Assembly (NCBI GenBank): GCA_026874595.1
Contig: CM049317.1
Span: 35,184,901 to 35,248,900 of the forward strand
DNA length: 64,000 nucleotides
Reading direction: 5' to 3'
Origin: Sipunculus nudus
Taxonomy: Eukaryota > Annelida > Sipuncula > Golfingiida > Sipunculidae
The number at the start of each line of letters is the position of its first letter. The first letter of the stretch is position 1. Made by a program: the position numbers and the translations under genes. Of the stretch, positions 10,905 to 24,600 are shown piece by piece. The notes under the pieces are model-generated. The model ran no database searches, was not told the DNA's origin, and saw only the letters and a program-made list of their open reading frames with translations.

Positions 10905-13901
10905 TTTTTTGGTATTGTAAATATACATGTATGTGTGTTTTGTGGGTGTCTATGAGTAAATCCCCAACTCAGGAAGATTAATTAACGCCCCTAGATTTCA
11001 GACTCTCAGACGCACTTTATGTCTTCTTTTGTAAACAGTGATGCACTTGTTAAATGTTTAAGCCCTGATGATCCGTAGCTTTCATAATTTTTGATAACTG
11101 TCCTGTTGACATCAGATGTCCCACTAACTTCTATATGTTTATATAATCAGGTATAACTAATACAAATGTTAGTGACTCTGATCAGGTATCGTCACCTGCG
11201 TTTTTGATATTATACTGCTAGTCAAGCATATTACACCTCATATTATCGTTGAGGTACAATGCCAAACCTGTACGTGCCCATGAAATATGCCATGCGCAAG
11301 AAACCATTTTTACCATAGCAACAAAAAATTCATTATTGTACTTCAATTACCGAGTTCAGCAGGTTTATCTTGCTTATATATGCACATTCAACAGTATGAG
11401 TATGATCCTTTACGTCTACGAACCTTTTTAATACGACCAGGCTTTAAACAACCAAAGCACAGACCTCGAAACATTGACATTTTGTCTTTAGTTGACAGCG
11501 ACTTATGAACTGATGTATAAACCAACCAATCTATTTCACTGGGTTTCCATCAATTTTCTTGCACGTCTAAGCTTCTGACAATGTACTTCAGCTGAATGTC
11601 TGCTCTTAGCAAAAATGTCCCCCCCCCCCCCCCCCCCCCATCTTTTGAGAACTGCTGTCTGCATTACTGGGTTATATTCAGTAGTTGCAAGGAGTGAGTC
11701 TGATTGCATCTGACTTTTTATTCCATTAGCAAAAGATAAGTTTCACAATTCAAATTCCTAATGACAAACAGCCAGATTCCTTTAAAGCCCCGTCACTGGT
11801 AACACATGATTTATTCTCTCTGTGGCGTAGGACTTCTCAAGCGATTTGCTCCTCGGCTTTTGCTAATTCTGTTTGTAGCTCAATTGTTCGCCATCTCTTC
11901 GCCATTTCTGACTTTTGTCCGCAGTGAATGTCCTAGCCTTTGCTTTCATCTCTGCAACGCTTGGTGAACTAACATTTGATTGGTTAGATTTGTGTTTTTG
12001 TGGTGGAAGCTTTCTTTGAGCGCTTTGCACTGTGTTTCTAAACCCAACCGATCAAATTTTCCCTGACCTGCTGTAACAACCTATCCTTCTCTAGAAACCA
12101 GACCTCATAAATCAATTTTTACTGATCCTTATTCAATACTGCACACTATTCATCATGTTACAAGTCTTAAAAATCTTCATGAAAGGTTATCCATAACTTG
12201 TAATCATCTTTCCTTTGCATAGATTCTGCACTGTCTGATATGAGATCTTAAGTATACTCTATCTTTTACGTAAAATATTTAAAAAAATCAAACCTAATAC
12301 ATGAGTTTTTTTTCCTCATAATTACCTGAGTAAGTTTATGGGCAGCTTATTCAACCATTTCTACCAGTAACATTCATTACTGACTAGTTTATAATGTGCG
12401 ATCAAAGCTCATATATTAAAAAAAAGGCCTTTATGTTGCCATTATATGATAGGCAAGATTCTTTTGATAATTTTCTGCTTCTGATAATGTCAATTATGCT
12501 GCTGCTAGTTAGGACTTTTTGGAAGCTATAGCCATCTCATTGTTTCAGCGCTTCGCGGTAACAAGAGCTTGGCATTTTTTTTCTGGTTCACCAAAGTGTG
12601 CCACGAGGGCAGGGGTCTGTTGCTATGGTGCTCGCGTGCATATAAACGTATGGAATCAGGCATTCAGGTTATTTCTACGAGACAACTGTTTCAACAAAAT
12701 GACTATTATCTTTAACTTCATCATATGATATAGTAAAACATGATAAAATAATGGTTTCATTGTAAGATAGTACCCGTCTACCAATTGATACAATCAGTCG
12801 TTTGTACAATTGGTTGAACAGTCATCTATGGACATTGCCAGTGTTTGTTAATTTACATCCATCCAATTACATTCAAATGTGAAAGGTTTACATTCATGGT
12901 ACCATTATAAACATCATTGTATGTCAGATACAAATTAAATTTAATATTTAAGTAATACCACTTGATTTTTATTTTTGAAAATGTTGTTCCAGATCAAATA
13001 CGGGTCTACATGGACCGGAAGCGCCATCTGCTGATACACAGCGACACTATGCTTGAATTTCATACTATTCCCAACAAAAAACGCCTTTGTGAATAGAATC
13101 TGCCCTGTGTTGCCCCGCTGATGAAACGCTTTCAGACATTTTATGTCATGTGGTGAAAATATTGCCACACAAGTCCGAGGATTTCTCTTCGCCGACTCGT
13201 TTCAGTCCCTCCTCTCTCGTTTATGTTGAATGTTTAATAACTGTCAACTTGCTGGAAGACTTATTGCAACCATTAACAATCCTTAACAGTCCGATGTCCC
13301 CATTAGAAAACGAATGCGAACTTTTAAATGTTTGATTCAATACTGTGCGATCAACATATCACGGTTATTTTTAAAGTGATGCACCGCAGAAATGGTCTGT
13401 ATGACCTGGGGAAATAAATAACATTCTCGCATTCGGTATCCTATACCACGTCATTCCACAAGTGAAAACTGCACGGTGTGACCGAATAAAGACTACCCAG
13501 AGAGTGGATGCGGTATCTCATACAACAAGAATTCTGATTTGATGGCATCATACTGGTTGGTAAAACTGTTATCAAATACGGAAGCTCAGGCTTATTCATT
13601 TGTTAAAACAATGGCCTTTTTTTAACTTAGCCGACTGAATGAATTCCAGCAATATGATTCGTCCGTCGTCCGGCCGGCCATTAAAACGGCAAGAATCGTA
13701 AACGTGCATTCTAGATTTTTTTTTATAATAAGGTCCTGGACAAAAATCCATGGAAACACAAAATTAGGTGTCATATATACTGCTGTCCTTTACTGTTGTG
13801 TTTGAAATGAAAAAAAACAGCAGATAGCTGCCAATCTCATTTTCATTACAAATGCGGTGCATTTCCTTCATTATAACAGTAGCTGAATCCACACTAAAAA
13901 C
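8781..13901. other. No gene recognised
   Basis: Only short random frames are present. A weak, frame-shifted Glu/Lys-rich stretch on the minus strand at about 11830-11990 (motif VAEMKAKARTF) could be a gag-like coiled-coil relic, but it is too short to call. (AT)n lies at 10868-10901 and a C-run at about 11620-11639. Confidence 0.55.
10868..10901. repeat. (AT)n microsatellite
   Basis: Uninterrupted AT dinucleotides in an AT-rich region. Confidence 0.9.
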
Positions 13902-14335
13902 TTAAAGGTGCCCATTCACCTACAATCTGAAACAGAATTCATGTGATTTATGCCTTCTTCTGTGTGTATATTAATGATCTAACGGTAATTATGGTTGTGA
14001 TAAATACTTATAATGCTTTTGTGAAGTATGTATAAAACTGTTTCTCAACATGTTTGTAAACACAGCAATGTTGACAAACAGGATAAACATGCAACCTAAG
14101 GTGATAGGTTGCATATATGTGGAGGCAGAAAGCTCTGGCTTATCTTAATTGCTGCCAGATGCCCTTCATGAATTTGTTTTGATTATTTTGGTGGGCCAGC
14201 ACATATTATAAACACGCTGATTTAAACAAAAAAGCAGTCTGTGTGCAGTGATATCCACGTTTTCCGGCCTTTTAATAAAACTCCAAGGGATTACCTTTAA
14301 TTTATAAAGGTCAGATAGGTGATTGGCCCCTTTAA
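13902..14335. mobile_element. MITE with TTAA target site, copy 1
   Basis: The 434-bp unit is bounded by TTAA on both sides, with inverted ends AGGTGCCCATTCACCT and (reverse complement of the right end) AGGGGCCAATCACCT. A second, shorter copy in the same orientation lies at 50438-50764, sharing GGTTGCATAT, GAAAGCTCTGGCT, GTTTTGATTATTTTGG and GGGATTACCT in the same order. TTAA target sites are typical of piggyBac-type elements, so a piggyBac-derived MITE is the inference. There is no coding capacity. Confidence 0.7.
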
Positions 14336-15261
14336 AGTAAAAAGCATGATGTAAAAACTTGCCCTGTTCTTACACACACCTGAGGTAGGTAGAGTGTATG
14401 TCTGGCCTTTTGTGAATCTAATACATGTAATACGAAACCTTCATTTGATAATACTATATACGCTCTTTACACAGTGCTTTAACTTTAGGCCTACTGCCTA
14501 TATGGTAAGCGCTGTTTGTTATGACCTCGTACCCTGAATTGCTACACCAGAGGGGAGCACTGTATTTTTTGTCCAATCAGATGAGAACTTGTGCTGGAAG
14601 ACACGGCCAAGCGAGAAATACACGGAGCCAATCATGTTCATTTCGTTTTGAGTGACAGCTCATCGCCCCGGTAACTGTCTGAACAGGCCACAGGCTCAGA
14701 GAGAATTGCCGCAGACGTGGTTTGCTTAGGGCCTGGGGCACATAGGATGCCTGGTTGGTGAGCTGTATTTCAAACGACACGTAACAACAAAGGCTGCTTG
14801 CACACATCGCTGGCTGGTTTTAGTTCTGCAGACACCAGACACATGGCTACGCTAACACAGTCATACTGTCAGAATCGAATCGGTCGATGATGCGAGAATG
14901 CAGAGGGAGCAATTAAATTCGAACGTAAACGGCGCATGAAGTGCAGCTATGGGCGGAGCCAGGATGCCTGTCGAGTGTTTGTTTATTGGCATCTGGTTGG
15001 CTGCTTGTCACATCATACGCACGTTTTGTTCAGCGGACAACGAACCGCCTTCTGGTGTCTAAATATATCATAAACTGTCAAAGCTGGCAGCGTGAAAATC
15101 AATTGCTTCTTTAGAAGCGTAAGATTTCCGCTGCCTCGGGAGCGTAAACACTTTAGCGTTGGTTGATTCAGTTGTTCATCATAAGCAAAAGGTATATGGT
15201 AACAGACGGGCTGAAACTTCTTGAGCAAAAGTTACATCTTTAAATTAACTTCAAAATGTAG

Positions 15262-15263
<2 letters not shown>

Positions 15264-15313
<50 letters not shown>
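15264..15313. repeat. (AT)n microsatellite
   Basis: About 25 AT dinucleotides without interruption. Confidence 0.9.
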
Positions 15314-15317
<4 letters not shown>

Positions 15318-16021
15318 AGGAAAACTAATGATCACTGCTGTAATATATTTTCATAAATATAAAGGTGGAATTTGTGGCTAACAGTCGTAACAGATTTATC
15401 GTCACTTGCAAATAACCCGCTTAAAAGCTCAGGAACATCAGAAATAACTGAAGCCTATTAGCTGTATTATATCATAGACATAGAATCTCTTTTTTGTCTA
15501 TGATTATATAAAACAAACTTGGTTCTGTTATGTGCGTGTGCTACAGTTACCCAGTCAGTTCATCCGTACTACTTAAAGCATGTCGGATCTAATTCTAGAA
15601 TACATTTACAAAACCTATTCACACAAAATTCTGTCCCGTGATCCCATGAAAAAACGTGGTGCGCCAGAAGAAAATTGTTCATAAAGGGGCTCCGAATAAA
15701 TCGTCTTAGTTGTACCTGTCAACGCTGCATACTGCTGCGTGGTTATTGTAGGTCATTTGCAATTTAGTATTAAATAAGTGTTTGAAGTAGCATGACACTA
15801 CATATTGTACATGGATAAAACATTCACAGTGTTTTCGATATTACCATGGTATTCACGTTCTGTTTTGAGGAGCAGATACTGAATATTCAATAATTTACTT
15901 TGTTGGATCCGTTTCAGCCATTACTAGAGTATGTAACAAAATAATGGCCAGATATCACGGAAGGGTTAAAAGTGGATATGGAATTCGATCGCATAAATAA
16001 ATATTATATTATTTAATATTA

Positions 16022-16023
<2 letters not shown>

Positions 16024-16076
<53 letters not shown>
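16024..16076. repeat. (AT)n microsatellite
   Basis: Long AT dinucleotide tract followed directly by a short GA-rich stretch. Confidence 0.9.
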
Positions 16077-16077
<1 letters not shown>

Positions 16078-16209
16078 GAGAGAGAGGGGGGAGTTGTTTG
16101 AACACATCGGTTCATTTTACAGAGGTAGAACAGTAATACACAGAAAAGTCGGTTCAGGGAGAACTGATAGCTTTTTATAATCATTATTTATAGGCTTTTT
16201 GTGTATTGA

Positions 16210-16212
<3 letters not shown>

Positions 16213-16258
<46 letters not shown>
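16213..16258. repeat. (TC)n microsatellite
   Basis: Uninterrupted TC dinucleotides. Confidence 0.9.
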
Positions 16259-16261
<3 letters not shown>

Positions 16262-17099
16262 CATTGTTTAGTGTGTCTTTATCATATGTTAATATGCATG
16301 CATAAAAATTGAAAAATTCCGTAAAATATATTGCTTTTACTGAACCTCCTCATCTCGGTGAATGCTATCCAGTCTGTGTTGAGGTACAGCATCAGTATAT
16401 TTGTACAGGATATATTGCTATTCGTGACAAGTACTTGTAGATGCTTATATAATATGGTGATGAAACTGGCATTTCTCTCAAATGGGTATACGGATCCAAA
16501 ATCAACACAAGGGTTGAGTCCAGTTTTATAATATAACAATGATAACAATTATTACAAAAATAAGTGCAGGTACAAGTACGGGAATTGTAACGGGGGAAAA
16601 AGTAATGTGTATTTAAGCATACTTGGCCAATGCTTGAAATGAAGTCTTTTTTTATTAATCCATGGATTACTCATACAGAACAAGCAGCATGGTAGATATG
16701 CTGTCTTGTGAACATACCTTTATATATACAGGTATGTCTGTAGTGAGCTGCCCATGTCATTCTTAGTGCATAAATATAAGGCAAGATTTAGGAGACTTCT
16801 ATTTTAATTTCAACAAATTCAAAACTCAACACAAGGAATTATAAACGGTAAAATATCACAGTGCCTGAGCTATTTGGTGACATTACTGTTAATTTATGGC
16901 AGAATCATACGGTGTATTCGAGTATTTAAATTATCATCCGACGAGGTTTGTTTACCTGGTGACCATAGTAGGACAGCGCTTGGATTACCGCCGCCCCGGA
17001 ATGTTTACATAGTGACCGGACCGGCAAAAAAACAAGAAGCGCAGTTCTCTAGTGCAACAGAAATGAATTATACACATAGGTGAGAACATTAAACAAGAT

Positions 17100-18200
17100 T
17101 ATAGACTGACGATATTAAATGCTAATGCTGCTACAACCATCAGAAAACTTAGAATTAATAGAAGGGGAACCAGAGCAGGTAAACACCGCAATTATAAACA
17201 CCATGGGGGAGTATGTCTGGACAACCTGAACAATTTGAAGCAAGTTTATCAGTTAAATATCAAAACTGACCAGGCAGTTCTGGTACATGCCCTATCAATT
17301 AGAAACAAAGATATGCTATTAATGGACTTTTTAACTGAGATCAATGCGGATATATGTGTAGTGACTGAAACATGGCTTGGTGACGAAGATGGCTAGGAAC
17401 AAGTGGACTTACAAAAAAGCTATCGTATTGACTTTGTAAACCGTGAATGCAGAGGAGGGGGACTTGCTACTTTTTTACGATTCCGCCCTTGCTGTTCTGA
17501 GACAAACAGACCGTCAGCGACAATCCATGCATCTTGATAAATGGAAAGTAACAACATCAAGCAAGGTATCATTTATGATAAATGCAGTGTATCATCCACC
17601 TTAAACTGCTAGAAATCCAATAACAAAAGCAGTATTTTTAGATGAATTCACAGATATACTTGCAGACTCCAGAAGCGGATCCAGGGGGGAGGGATCCAGT
17701 GGGTCCGGACACCCCCACCCTTTTTTTTTTTAATCCGAAGCAACCTTTTAAAGGGATTTAGACGACATTTTGCGGCCTGTCCCCCCCCCCCCTTTTCTGA
17801 TCCTGCTGACCTTTTTTTAGGATTTTCATTAGTCCTCCTGGGTTAGACCCTCCATTTGTCTAAATCCTGGATCCGCCCCTGGACTCTATCACAACAGACT
17901 CGAACATCATTTTCAATATAGATTTAAACATACATTTAAATGATGAATCTGATCATGATGCTGAAATTCTTAGGGATACACTGTGTGCCCCAGGCCTCAC
18001 ACAGCACGTGGATTTCTATACTCATACAGCAAGCATCATATTAGGTGGGGTTATCAGTGAGGCGTGCAGTAACATCAAAGTGATCAAATGTGTACCTGGA
18101 TCTTTTATTTCCGGGCATCGTGCTATAGTCTGTGAACCTACAACTTATCTCTCACCTCTTATTATATATCTCAGTGATTCCAGAAACACTATATTTTCTT
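17100..18200 (+). pseudogene. LINE (non-LTR) endonuclease-domain fragment
   Basis: The plus strand encodes, with breaks, a basic stretch KLRINRRGTRAGKHR, then ALSIRNKDMLLMDFL, INADICVVTETWLGDEDG (the ET-W motif of apurinic-type endonucleases of LINEs), a Gly-rich ECRGGGLATF, then IDLNIHLND, GLTQHVDFYTHTA and CVPGSFISGHRAIVCE (the C-terminal His motif). This is the order expected for a LINE ORF2 endonuclease, which nicks target DNA. A stop follows the TETWLGDEDG motif near 17394, the frame changes after 17470, and a MITE interrupts it at 17670-17881. No reverse transcriptase is seen, so this is a 5'-part relic. The clade (CR1, L2 or Jockey-like) is not resolved. Confidence 0.75.
17670..17881 (+). 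mobile_element. MITE inserted in the LINE fragment, 5-bp TSD GACTC
   Basis: The 212-bp insertion starts CAGAAGCGGATCCAGG and ends CCTGGATCCGCCCCTG, an inverted repeat. GACTC is present on each side (17665-17669 and 17882-17886), and the LINE reading frame resumes after it, so the insertion limits are exact. A homologous copy on the other strand is at 20772-20977. The middle is rich in C and T runs. Confidence 0.85.
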
Positions 18201-18599
18201 AAAATCAGTCTATATCGAATGAGGCATACAATATAACACAGACTATACTGAAACACGTGTGTTGTTGGAGTACTGGAAGAGGTGATAGGAAAACATGGCG
18301 AAATATCTTGTTTTTTGATTCACTAGAAATTTCAGACAGGAGAGAACTCAGGTGTCGTCCTATTTGGTTACCTTGAACGGATTATTTTTTAAGATTACAA
18401 AGTTCATCCGGAGCCAACTTCTGAATATCAGCGGAACTGACATAATACAGTTTTTGTTCGTTCTTTGTATGAGCAGTTTATTTGGGGAGAGACCGCGACC
18501 TTGGTTTGGCACATTGTTTTGGTAATGTGTATATCTTTTAAGATTACTTTTCACATGTTTCTATTTTCTTCTAATTTTGTAGAACCTGAGTAGTCAGAC

Positions 18600-18657
18600 A
18601 TGTGCATCAGAGGAATGATCGTTTTCGTTAATGTGCTTTTACTGCAGTGTTGCACCG
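18600..18657 (+). CDS. Exon 1: signal peptide of the lectin/mucin gene
   Basis: ATG opens after an in-frame stop (TGAGTAG just upstream) and encodes MCIRGMIVFVNVLLLQCCT, a short N-region and a hydrophobic core typical of secretion signals. The donor GTACGT follows a phase-1 end, matching the acceptor phase of the next exon. Confidence 0.65.
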
Positions 18658-21600
18658 GTACGTACAAATTTAAGGTTCTTCATCCAACCATAACACAACG
18701 CTACCAATTTGCATTGACTAAAACTTTGTATATGACGTGGATATTTTACTTTATAATATAACATATGTTTAGTTTTCGTTATATATTAAAATAGTTTCTT
18801 GGTCCTCCCATTGGATCCAGATTGATATAATGATACACATAAGGCCTAGAAATCAGTTCTTAAGAGCAGCAATATGTAAACAGTTTTAAAGCCACCTGTC
18901 CCTTGATTTGGTCCAGGTCCCATTTTCGTGAGAATTACAAGAATATACTAATGGCTGCGCAGTGAAAGAAGGACTCCGTGTCATCTAGTTGATTCCCATG
19001 TATACCACCCTTTCTTAAGTTAACCATTTCAAAATAGTAACATCTTTAGTAAGCCATATAATGCATATATTACCGAAAAAATCTTTAGGGGTCCAGTGGA
19101 TTTTCTGCCTCGTCAGCCAATACTGTAGGATAGAAATTTCGCCTACTGCGAGACCTTAATATAAATATTAGGAAACGTGGACCAATCGTCGGAGCAATTT
19201 CTTTTTGGTGTGAAAAAGTTAGAGTGACGCAATAATTATTTTACAGGACATACTCGTTTCTATGGAGCAAGATTCACAGATGGAAAACGGTTTTACGTAA
19301 GTCGGGATAAGAAGAGCTGGCAGGCTGCGAAAGAAGAATGCAACTAATTAGGAAATAACGGAAGTCTTGCCCAAGTTCCGTCACACGCGATCAACAAGTT
19401 GCTTTATGACCTGACAATGAACCTTACTAATGGGAGCGACGTGTGGCTTGGTGGGATGTATATGAAAGGTCAGCCATCTTTTAACTGTCGAATATAACAT
19501 CTAATTGATAATGATATCAATAAAGAAACAAAGATTTTATGCCATTTGGCCATTTAAGCAATTCTTATTTCCGCCAATGGGCAGGGTTTATGGATTTGTT
19601 TTGATTGTCTGTTAACAACGTCAGTAACGATTTATCATTATTTTTTTAGGATAGCTCGGCAATGATAAAAGAAAAAAAAATATATTTAATTAGGGGATTT
19701 GATCCGGATAACCATATGGGTCAAGCATTTTTCAGGAAAAAATGCTGCATTTTTTGCCAATGCCATATGGGGGTAATGAGCTGTACAGGTTAAGTTCTGT
19801 GCTCTATGAGTGCTTTTCTGGTTTTCATATTCTTTTCGCAATGAAAATAAATCCAGATGTAATTCATAAACGTGTGTAAAAATCTTATTTAAAGTTCTAC
19901 AGTAGTAGTCGTAGGAGGGGCAGACCCGTCAACTACCCCCCCCCCCCACACACACACACACCGCACCCCCTTCCCCAAGAGAGTTCTTGTCAGTACTAAA
20001 TTCCAGGCACCACTATAAAGTCAGAAGGTATTTGGAACACTATATGATGCCATGGGGACAATAAATAAACATAAGTGTGGGAGGATAATAGCAGGATATA
20101 AAGTGAAAACTTTAAAATTAAAACTTGAAGAAGCAAAAGCTCTGTTTTCCATCCAAACGATATCTAATGTACTTTGATCCAGTCACTACCCCGCACTGTG
20201 TTTATCAAAGGAAAGGAATAAGATTAAAAGATCTCCTAAAATATCATATCTTCTCGCAGAATCTGCTTCTCCAGTTTATGTGATTGGCAGTTTATTCATG
20301 TTCTGTTATGCTTGCAATATCTGTATGATTATGCTTTAAACTGTACGCATGTGACGGAGCTTTTAATAATGATTTTTTGAATGAATGTGAAACACAATGA
20401 TGATGATGGATATTCAAACTGCAATGTTTCCTAGAAAACAGGGTAAGACAGATTTGTTTGATTTAGCTTTCTTTATTCTTTCATCGCACTTAAAGTTGTT
20501 ACAAAGTCAAATTATTCAGTGCAAAACTTTGGGTCGATCCCGGAAGTCGAACCCATGTCGGTGGCGCACAAATCCGGCGTACCAACCGCTTCGCTAGAAA
20601 AGCAAGCTGTCCTAGCGAGGCAGTTCGGTCCGCTTTTATGTAACCCCGTAACAAAGTTTAAAATATGTTTTAAATATTTTCAGACAGTGGTAACCCTTGA
20701 GTGATAAGAATTGACATGCATCACGTCAAACATGCCTTGCGGTAGACTTATTAAATAATAGGTCGAATTTTCAGGGACGGATCGAAGATTTAATAAAAAG
20801 GAGAAGTCTAACCCAGGAGGACAAATGATAAATCCTAAAACAAAGGTCCCCAGGTTCGCAAAGACGTCGGGGGGGGGGGGCAGGCCGCAAAAATTGATCT
20901 AAAACCCGTGGGAAAAGTTGCGGCGGCTGTAAAAGGGGGTTCGGACCCCTTGGACCTTTCCCTTGATTCACTTCTGATTTTGATCCTTCTGCGTTTATGC
21001 TTCATTGACTTATTATGATATTAAGGCTATTTTATCGTAGTCATGTGTACGTGCAAAGACCACTGGCTCAGACAAACAGCACAGAGCCTTGTTCACGCGG
21101 GTTGCTGGACCCGCGAGCTGTGACTGACAACGAAATGTAGCTACACTGGCTCTGTGCACTCCTGTCTGGGCTGGTGTCCGGTTTGCAGGCAATGAATACA
21201 TGGGTACGATAAGATGTCATAGTGAGTCGATGAGGCGGGAACGCAGAGGGAGCAAATTTCAACCTATTATTTAATGAGAGTAACCTTGCGGATGTTTCTG
21301 AATTAAAACGATTTCGCAGTAACACTGGCATTCACTAATCTGCATGTGGGTGTTTAATTGTGTCCTGCAGAGAGGAAGTGGGAATGGGCAGATGACAAAC
21401 AATTTGGTCCCTGGACTGCATGGGCATCAGACCGACCTAATAATTTAGATGGTGAAAACTGCCTCGCCTTCCCCTTTAATGCAGAAAACGAGTGGTTCGA
21501 CTTGGCGTGTACAGATGTAAACCGAGCAGTGACGGCGTGTGAAGTTAAACCAAGTACAGGTAGGATACTCTTCAGTTAGGGGAATTATGAACCAGTTGCA

Positions 21601-24600
21601 CAAAAAACCAAAACATTCAATTACCAAAATATAGTTACCGGCTATACGAGCTATTACCTAAAAATGTTTACTCTTTTAATGCTTATAGGAAGTACAAAGA
21701 CCAGGTTTTTCAGCAAAATATACTTGTGGGATAGTGACGATGACATTGTGTATTTTGATAATCAATTCCATACATGAGTGAAGTCTCTACGTAATTCAAC
21801 ACACTTTCATTTATAGATTGCGAGATAGCAATAAATGTGTTTGGCGGAGGAGGGCAGATAACACGTATATATGCTGTGCTTATTTTGTCAATATATATAG
21901 CTAATTTTCAGGGATTTTTTAAAATTCATAATGTATACATCCCTGATGTGTCTAAAAATTCAGGCTCATTTTAGTAAACTTTAAAGAAAAATTTTAATAT
22001 CTGAAAGTGCAAGCAACAGATCTGGCTTCAGTTAGAAATTGCTGGTATCTGGGTGCGTTTATTTATGACGTGTGAGACAGGTCAAAATATGAACCACGCC
22101 GTGTCTAGCTTTGTCTTTGATTAAATCCAAAATGAACAAAAATATGTATTGACAGGAATCTTTTAATGGACTGTATGGAATGATTGGGAGTCTTAACTTT
22201 TCCCTTATTTTTCATTTGGTATGTGGATTGGTGTAGACAACCTGGATATTTTGCACTAAGACGCTCGAATATATTGTTATTGGTAATGGATATTGGGTTA
22301 ACAAAAAAAAGTGCAAGACCAAGGGACGTGAGACAAAGTCAGTTATGTTATAAGCTCTAAATGAGATATAGCCATTAAGCACTGTCCGTCTAACGTTTTT
22401 CATGTATTTTATAGCGGCCGCATTCGGTAATTCTTAGAAAATGCGATGTACATCATATATGGCCGAGAGCACCGGAAAACCAAATTATTAGCGCTGGCAA
22501 CATTTTTGACGATTTTATGGTCGCTTTTATATTTTTTTGTTTCTTTAATATGTGTCCCTTTTTGTTATTTTAAGTTAAATGCGGTCGTTTTGTAACTTAC
22601 CTATACAATTAAAAATTACATCAGCCCACACAAACCCTCGTCATCATGCAAATATGATGAAAACTTGAACAGTCGCAAAAACATTGAGGCATGGACTGAT
22701 TAAGTAGATAATAAAAAAATAAGACAATGTTAAATGAGACACAACCCACATTTTCCTGAGCAAAGACTTTTTCATTTAAATAAGTATCGTACCTATATTT
22801 CTCAAAATAGGTCTTCAAGTAATTTCCTACATTTTGGATATAAATTACAAAATTATTTTGTGTTTATTTTCATCACTTTGCAATAAACCGTAGTATGAGT
22901 GTACTTGTCTCTCTTTTGCTATTTTATTAATATTATATGCTATGTCTCACATCGATTTCATATTTTATTTTACGACTTTTATCCACCTGTTAATAAGGAT
23001 TGTGCCACAGTTATTCTGTTTACTTGTCACAATTGTTTTTGCTCCTGCTAAATACTTGGGAAAATACTTGTGAAAATTGAATTGTGAAAATAAAATAGTT
23101 AAATTATAATACTTAATATCATAGAAAGATTGTTATGAAACATTTTTACACAGCATTTCAGTGTCCACACGTTTGAATTTCTTATCTGGATGGGCAGTTT
23201 TATCACTGATATATTTTCAGCACCTATGTAAAGCCATCTTTGATACCACCAACGATATAATGAATGTTCATCGTGCCTACATGAATCTCTGTGACCAGAA
23301 AAGTGCGATAAACGTCAGTTCAAGCATTTTGTACATAAATATCATGTCATAAATATCTTGGATATCCCAAGAGTAATAGCAGTCATGAAACTGCACCTTA
23401 TAAACCTTTGATGAATACTATAACTGAATGTAATATTTCTGTGTTTCATGAAGGAGGGACATCCACTGGAAATGATGGAACTATTGGTGCAATCATTATA
23501 GGTAAACTTTTTTTCGATCTAGTTGTATAAAGCCCGGTTTTTTATTCACAATTGAATGATATCAGATTATATCTATATATTTACACGCGCCGATACACTA
23601 TCAAACCCGTTATGGGCCTTAGAGATTAAGACATCATTTCGCCGAATAAACGATTTAGAGGATATGTCCAGATAAAGGATTTGGGAAAACAACATTGATT
23701 TGCTCTGATAACTTTACATCTAAAATTCTATTTAAATATCTTTTGCCCGAAACAAACAAAATCAAGCCACTGGGACAACTGTCATGGAACAGATCCGTCT
23801 CCCTGGAGGAGAATACCTTATATCTAACCAGAAGACAACATGGCAGAATGCCAGAGATGAATGTCACCGTCACAGAGCATCCCTGATAAAGATAGAAAAT
23901 GATACAGAGAACAATGTGATAGCTGGCCTACTGAGGAACCGCAGCATAAAACATGCATGGCTTGGTGGCAATGATTTGCAAATTGGTAAGACAAAAATAC
24001 ATAATAATTATACAACGTTAGCCAGAATTCTCTCTGTCGCTGGGAAAACCGACAATGTTATTCTTTTTATTAATAAGTGTTGAATAAGTACTCATTGAAA
24101 CACTAGATGTATGTTATCCATATTTTTTTTACTTTCAATCCAAAAGTATGTGAACACTATACATATTTTTTATAACAGAAATAATCTTTTTTTTATTAAT
24201 CAGAAGGGGAATGGCTTTGGCTGGACAATACGTCCCTTGAAATCTGGAACAAATGGGCTGATGGCGAACCTAACAATCATGGATTAGAAGCCTGCCTGAC
24301 TTTCCAACCTGATAAATCGTATAAGTGGAATAATGAAAAATGTAACCAGCAGAAATACTTTATCTGTCAGGAGAAGGGCACACAAGGTAATGCTCTGTAT
24401 AATGTATGCTAATCATATCATCAAAGAAACTGAGGTTATGTCGATCATAACATACAAGCTAACGTGCTCTGTGCTATAAACACTGACCATATCACCAACG
24501 AAACCAAGGCCATGCCGGTCATTACATACCAGGTAACGTGCTCTATATTATGTACACAGATCATATCATCGAAGGAACTAATGGCCACGTCGGTCATTAC

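Larger units (their letters stand above)
14336..16873. other. No gene recognised; microsatellites
   Basis: No coding motif or RNA gene is seen. The region holds two long (AT)n tracts and one (TC)n tract, listed separately. Confidence 0.55.

Noticed and set aside
11830-11990. Minus-strand Lys/Glu-rich stretch that might be a gag coiled coil
   Set aside because: Too short, frame-shifted and isolated from any LTR or pol motif.
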